Source: Vibrio penaeicida
Lineage (GTDB): Bacteria; Pseudomonadota; Gammaproteobacteria; Enterobacterales; Vibrionaceae
DNA length: 64,000 nucleotides
Direction of reading: 5' to 3'
Assembly: GCF_002933855.1 (NCBI RefSeq)
Contig: NZ_BFAQ01000031.1
Span: 1-64,000, forward strand
Of the stretch, positions 59,987-64,000 are shown piece by piece. Both the position numbers and the translations under genes were made by a program. The notes beneath the pieces were generated by a model. The model saw only the letters and a list, made by a program, of their open reading frames with translations. It was not told where the DNA came from and made no database searches. Position 1 is the first letter of the stretch; each line of letters starts with the position of its first letter.

Positions 59987-62221
59987 ATGAGAACTAATCT
60001 TCCAAAGCTGTTATTTAAGATATTGTCGGTGCTATGCGCTATCTATTGTCTTTTTAAGCTGGCAACGTTGAACATCTCTACCGATACTCACATTTGGTTG
60101 GCGTCAAGTGCGTTTATTTTGATTCTTCTTTTATCGAAAAATATGTCGACTAGAGCAACGACGTTCATTCTTATCATCGGTGCGTTCATTTCTTTCCGAT
60201 ATATTTACTGGCGTTTCCAAGAAACGATTCCTTGGGAAAGCCAAATTGATTTACCTTTCGCATTACTCCTCTTTTTTGCCGAATGCTATGGAATTTTGGT
60301 TTACGTAATGGGGATGTTTGTAACAGTCAAACCCTATGAACGTAAACGTGTCCCCATAAATCCAGAAATGGCATTACCGTCTATCGATGTATTTGTGCCT
60401 ACTTATAATGAGCCAATCAGTGTCGTTGAGCCGACGATCTTGGCTGCGAGCAGGATGGAATACCCAGGAGAGGTGCGAGTATATGTGCTGGATGATGGTG
60501 GAACGTACAATAAACTGAACGATGAAGATACGGATGCCGCACATTACGCACAAAAGCGAGCCAACACCTTGAAGGACTTTTGTGTTGAAGTGGGGGCGAC
60601 CTACATGACACGCAAGAAAAATGAGCGGGCCAAAGCCGGGAATATAAACCACGCGCTAAGTAAGTCATCCGGCGACTTAGTATTGGTTTTGGATGCCGAC
60701 CATGTACCAACTCGCGACTTTTTAATGAACACGGTTGGTATGTTCCAGAAAGAGCCGAATTTAGGGTTTGTGCAAACACCTCACTTCTTTATTACCCCCG
60801 GACCAGTTGAGAAAAATCTAGGTATTGAAGACAAAGTCCCTTCTGAGAACGAAATGTTCTACAACAAAATTTTGGTAGGCATGGATTTTTGGAATGGCAG
60901 TTTCTTTTGTGGTTCCGCGGCGGTTATACGACGAGTAGCACTGGAAGAAGTTGGGGGTATATCCACCCGAACCATCACAGAAGATGCTGACACAGCCTTA
61001 AATATTCACTCAAAAGGCTGGGACAGTGCTTACTTAAACCGAGCGATGGTTGCTGGCTTATCACCTGACACATTTGGTGCTTATGTGACTCAGCGATCTC
61101 GTTGGGCGCAGGGAATGATACAAATATTTTTGTTGAACAACCCTTTATTAAAGCGCGGTTTGAGCTTAGGTCAGCGCGTTTGTTATCTCAATTCCACTGT
61201 GTATTGGTTCTTCCCGATTTTTAGAACCGTCTTCCTGATTTCTCCGTTGTTGTATTTACTACTCGACCTCCAAATTTTCGTGGGCAATGCGACGGACTTT
61301 TTGATTTTTGTGGTGCCTCACTTAGTTATAAGCATCATGATCACCCAGCGGTTATTTGGAAAAACTCGGCGTGCATTCTTTTCTGAATTGTATGAAACGG
61401 CATTGTCGATTTACCTTTTCCTGCCAGCATTATCAACATTACTTCATCCAACCAAACCCAGCTTTGTGGTAACACCTAAAGGAGAAACAACACGTAAAGT
61501 CTGCTTTTCTAAATTGACGCCGTTTATGGCATTTATCTTTGGGCTGGTGGTCGCTGCGGAAGCGTGGGGAATTTATCGGTATATGCAATTTCCTACCGAA
61601 CAAAGCCAACTGATTCTGGTTATTTTGTTTAACACTTTCAATCTTCTTCTCATCACTTTGTGTTTAGGTGCGATGTTAGAAAAACAACAGCGTCGCAGTG
61701 AACCTCGCCTCCTCGTGAATGAAAAAGCGGTGATCAAAATTGATGAAAGAAGCCTGAGTGCGACCTTGAACGATGTTTCGATAAAAGGGGCAAGGCTGAC
61801 TCTTCACGATCCCGAACATAATATTCATCGTGGTGACACGGTTGATGTGGTGTATTTCACCGAGAACGGGAAATGCAGTACGGGTAAAACGCTCTATAAA
61901 CAAGTGCATTTAAACATGCGAGTTGTCGCGGTTAAAAATGGGCATCATGGCATACAAGTCTGCTGCTTGATGGAGAGCAATTTGGCGGAAGACATGCAGA
62001 TTCAATACGCCAAAGCGTATGGACAAAGTAGCCGCTGGGATGACAGAAGGCGTTACGAAGAAGGGCTGCATCAAGGGTTGTTTTCGTCAGTATTGAGCTT
62101 GTTCTCGCTCGTGTGCGAAAGCCTAACCCGAGTGCTGACTACTTCGATTAAACAGCAAATAGACTCGTCGAAATCACGCGGCAATAAAGTGAGCGGTAAA
62201 AAGGGATTTCAAAATGACTAG
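59987..62221 (+). CDS. bcsA: Cellulose synthase catalytic subunit BcsA (copy 2)
   Basis: This 744-aa protein is closely similar to copy 1 throughout: LDDGGTYN, LDADHVPTRDF, TITEDADTALN, QRSRWAQG, and a PilZ domain with RRSEPR and NDVSIKGARL, so it too should be processive and c-di-GMP-activated. It overlaps bcsB copy 2 by 8 bp as in the first operon. Confidence 0.95.
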   Translation: MRTNLPKLLFKILSVLCAIYCLFKLATLNISTDTHIWLASSAFILILLLSKNMSTRATTFILIIGAFISFRYIYWRFQETIPWESQIDLPFALLLFFAECYGILVYVMGMFVTVKPYERKRVPINPEMALPSIDVFVPTYNEPISVVEPTILAASRMEYPGEVRVYVLDDGGTYNKLNDEDTDAAHYAQKRANTLKDFCVEVGATYMTRKKNERAKAGNINHALSKSSGDLVLVLDADHVPTRDFLMNTVGMFQKEPNLGFVQTPHFFITPGPVEKNLGIEDKVPSENEMFYNKILVGMDFWNGSFFCGSAAVIRRVALEEVGGISTRTITEDADTALNIHSKGWDSAYLNRAMVAGLSPDTFGAYVTQRSRWAQGMIQIFLLNNPLLKRGLSLGQRVCYLNSTVYWFFPIFRTVFLISPLLYLLLDLQIFVGNATDFLIFVVPHLVISIMITQRLFGKTRRAFFSELYETALSIYLFLPALSTLLHPTKPSFVVTPKGETTRKVCFSKLTPFMAFIFGLVVAAEAWGIYRYMQFPTEQSQLILVILFNTFNLLLITLCLGAMLEKQQRRSEPRLLVNEKAVIKIDERSLSATLNDVSIKGARLTLHDPEHNIHRGDTVDVVYFTENGKCSTGKTLYKQVHLNMRVVAVKNGHHGIQVCCLMESNLAEDMQIQYAKAYGQSSRWDDRRRYEEGLHQGLFSSVLSLFSLVCESLTRVLTTSIKQQIDSSKSRGNKVSGKKGFQND

Positions 62222-64000
62222 ATTCTTCTTCCTATTATGCTTTGTTGTGTCCTTGAATGCAGTGGCAGAAAAAAAGGTGACCGTTCCTTTAACTTATTCA
62301 ACGGCAAATCAAGGTGATATCGTGTTACGTGGTCAGACACAAATGATCAACCTACCTATTTCGATACTGGATGGTCAAAAGGTGGAAAAACTCCATCTTT
62401 CTCTGGCGGTGTTTAATAATAATGCGGTTGATAAATCGCTGCTATGGATCTTAACGGGCAAGCGTACCTTGGTGAATATTGAGCTCAAGCAGCGTACTCA
62501 GTTCCAGCAGTTGGATGTGACTATTCCCCCTGAGCTTATCTCCAAACGTGATTCCAGCTTGAACCTAAGAATTCAACATATCTCGAATGATCCTTCAAAT
62601 GTGGTTGATGCAACAGAGCTGACAACCGTCATTAATGCAGAAAGCTCGAACTATTCTCTGACTTACATTGAAAGCGTGAATAAAGAGGATCAGACATTAC
62701 TCTCATACAATGACATGATTCGTAGCGGGCAAGGACATGGTTTGCCTGTTCAATTGGTTTCTTTAGTAGAGGGAAATCAGGATCTCTCTTTGGGGATCGC
62801 GGCATCTTTGGTGCAGGGGTGGACACTAAAAAGTGGCTCGGAAGACTATGAATTCGATTATTTGAATGTCCACTCCACTTCTTTTTCTACTTCAAAACCA
62901 ACCGTGGTTTATGGAACACGGGATCATCTTCTTAAAGCTGGGTGGATAAACTTGGATACGCATAATGCCATTTCGGGGCCGTATCTAAAAACGGGAAAAA
63001 ACCCGAAAGGGATTGATTGGCTCCTTGTGGTGTCTGGGAGCAGTCCAATGGAAGTTAAGCGAGCGTCCAAAGTTTTTGCAAATAACTTACGACGGTTACC
63101 TGAGAGTGCTTCTACTACCATAAAAGTCGATGATGCGATGAAAGACACATCACTAAAAAGTGCAGAGCAATACCTCGTGTCTGAGTTTACCGATCAAGTA
63201 GAGCTAACCGATTCCCCTCTCGAATTATCGTTAGTCATGCCGAGCAATATACTGTTCAGCGATGAAGATAATGCCAAGTTAAATCTATTGTTACAGCATT
63301 CACGTGTAGCCCCAGGTGAAGGCTCTATGATATTGCGTGTAAACGGAAAATATTCAAACAGTTTACCTTTGCGGTCGAGTTACTGGCGAGACAATCAGCA
63401 TTATAGAATTAACATACCCATGAAAGACTTTAGACCTGGAATTAATCATGTAAGCGTACAGGTTTATGGCCCCGTTGATATACGCAATCAACAGCGTCGG
63501 TTTAAGGTGTATATGTCTGATAAATCTAATCTTCAATTGAGTTCTTGGGTTAATTTCATTCCAACGGAAGGTCACAGCGTTTCCCCTATTGATTTTCTAG
63601 CCATAACCGACGATTGCGGCGAGCAGGCTCAGATAACATTGGACCCGAGCAACCCAGAGCAGCTTAAAAAGCTTTGGAGGTTGCTTGCCCACGTATCTCA
63701 CCGCACGCACAAAGCGATGCCCGGTTTATTGGTGACGAGCGACGCACAACAAAAGCGACAACTCCATATAAAGCTAAATGAAACAAACGAAGAAAACTTT
63801 GTTTATGACGAAACCGAGAGCGATTCTAGGTGGGGTGAACTCAAACATAGGCTGTTTGAATTTATCGCGCATTCAGAAAGCCGAGATGAAGATTTTGGTC
63901 AATCGCTGAATAGCCATGAACTGGCTTATGTGAGACATACTAACGACAAAGGTTGGTATCGGCTTCAGTTAACAAAAAGCACACCTGAAAAGTTTGATGA
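62214..64000 (+). CDS. bcsB: Cellulose synthase subunit BcsB (copy 2), cut by window edge
   Basis: The frame starts at an ATG at 62214 (MTRFFFLLCFVVSLNAVAEKKVTVPLTYS...), with AAGGGA 7 bases upstream, and stays open to the window end (about 595 residues). It has a signal peptide and follows BcsB copy 1: DQGD-like NQGDIVLRGQTQMINLPISILDG, VVYGTRDHLLKAGW, WLLVVSGSS, LELSLVMPSNILF, PMKDFRPGINHVSVQVYGP. A bcsZ and bcsK-like gene probably follow outside the window. Confidence 0.92.
   Translation, partial: MTRFFFLLCFVVSLNAVAEKKVTVPLTYSTANQGDIVLRGQTQMINLPISILDGQKVEKLHLSLAVFNNNAVDKSLLWILTGKRTLVNIELKQRTQFQQLDVTIPPELISKRDSSLNLRIQHISNDPSNVVDATELTTVINAESSNYSLTYIESVNKEDQTLLSYNDMIRSGQGHGLPVQLVSLVEGNQDLSLGIAASLVQGWTLKSGSEDYEFDYLNVHSTSFSTSKPTVVYGTRDHLLKAGWINLDTHNAISGPYLKTGKNPKGIDWLLVVSGSSPMEVKRASKVFANNLRRLPESASTTIKVDDAMKDTSLKSAEQYLVSEFTDQVELTDSPLELSLVMPSNILFSDEDNAKLNLLLQHSRVAPGEGSMILRVNGKYSNSLPLRSSYWRDNQHYRINIPMKDFRPGINHVSVQVYGPVDIRNQQRRFKVYMSDKSNLQLSSWVNFIPTEGHSVSPIDFLAITDDCGEQAQITLDPSNPEQLKKLWRLLAHVSHRTHKAMPGLLVTSDAQQKRQLHIKLNETNEENFVYDETESDSRWGELKHRLFEFIAHSESRDEDFGQSLNSHELAYVRHTNDKGWYRLQLTKSTPEKFD

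Noticed and set aside
1..64000. CRISPR arrays, tRNA, rRNA, integrases or transposases
   Set aside because: None seen; short tandem repeats at 23841-23905 and 45109-45180 have no spacers.

Overview
The window looks like Vibrio, probably a marine species. The genes resemble Vibrio cholerae families in sequence and order: a T6SS locus in V. cholerae VCA0107-VCA0122 order, Hcp starting MPTPCYISIEG, a VasX-like MIX effector with a VasW-like adaptor, and a CSS/EAL phosphodiesterase. The genus is inferred from this resemblance; there is no rRNA or tRNA in the window to confirm it.

Layout. (1) 1-0.84 kb: start of a vgrG and a complete hcp, both on the minus strand. (2) 1.3-5.1 kb: a three-gene plus-strand operon for a LodA-like quinoprotein oxidase, its LodB-like flavoprotein and a Cys-rich lipoprotein. 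(3) 5.2-5.9 kb: a small stand-alone protein with a caspase/CHAT-like His-Gly...Ser-Cys pattern. (4) 6.1-17.3 kb, minus strand: an auxiliary T6SS operon, hcp - vgrG - DUF4123 adaptor - MIX/VasX-like pore-forming effector - four membrane immunity-type proteins, three of them a 963-bp tandem triplication. (5) 18.6-40.5 kb, plus strand: a complete structural T6SS operon (tssB, C, E, F, G, tagH/fha, tssJ, K, L, clpV, vasH, tagO/vasI, tssA, tssM, vasL, a Sel1-repeat gene). (6) 40.7-46.3 kb: a c-di-GMP phosphodiesterase, a secreted carbohydrate-binding-like protein and two trypsin-fold proteases with C-terminal carbohydrate-binding-like modules. (7) 46.4-49.9 kb, minus strand: a tightly coupled four-gene operon that looks like an undescribed RiPP system (205-aa precursor with an Ala/Val-rich core, radical SAM/SPASM enzyme, a degenerate radical-SAM-like partner and an APH-like kinase). 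(8) 51.2-64 kb: two tandem cellulose synthase operons of the bcsN-bcsA-bcsB-bcsZ-bcsK kind, the second running off the end.

How it works together. The main T6SS operon encodes VasH, a sigma54 activator. Both hcp genes have a strong -24/-12 (sigma54) promoter and share an upstream element about 108 bp before it, which I read as the VasH enhancer. Each hcp is followed by a terminator-like hairpin before vgrG, which would make Hcp far more abundant than VgrG and effector. The main cluster itself shows no -24/-12 site. The second cellulose operon also has a -24/-12 promoter, while the first has a sigma70-like one, so the two copies are probably used under different conditions. PilZ domains on both BcsA proteins and the nearby EAL protein point to c-di-GMP control.

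The clearest candidates for something new are the RiPP-like operon, the shared hcp enhancer, the triplicated immunity genes that differ mainly in their membrane hairpin, and the duplicated class III-like cellulose operons. All functions are inferred from sequence; no database search was run.
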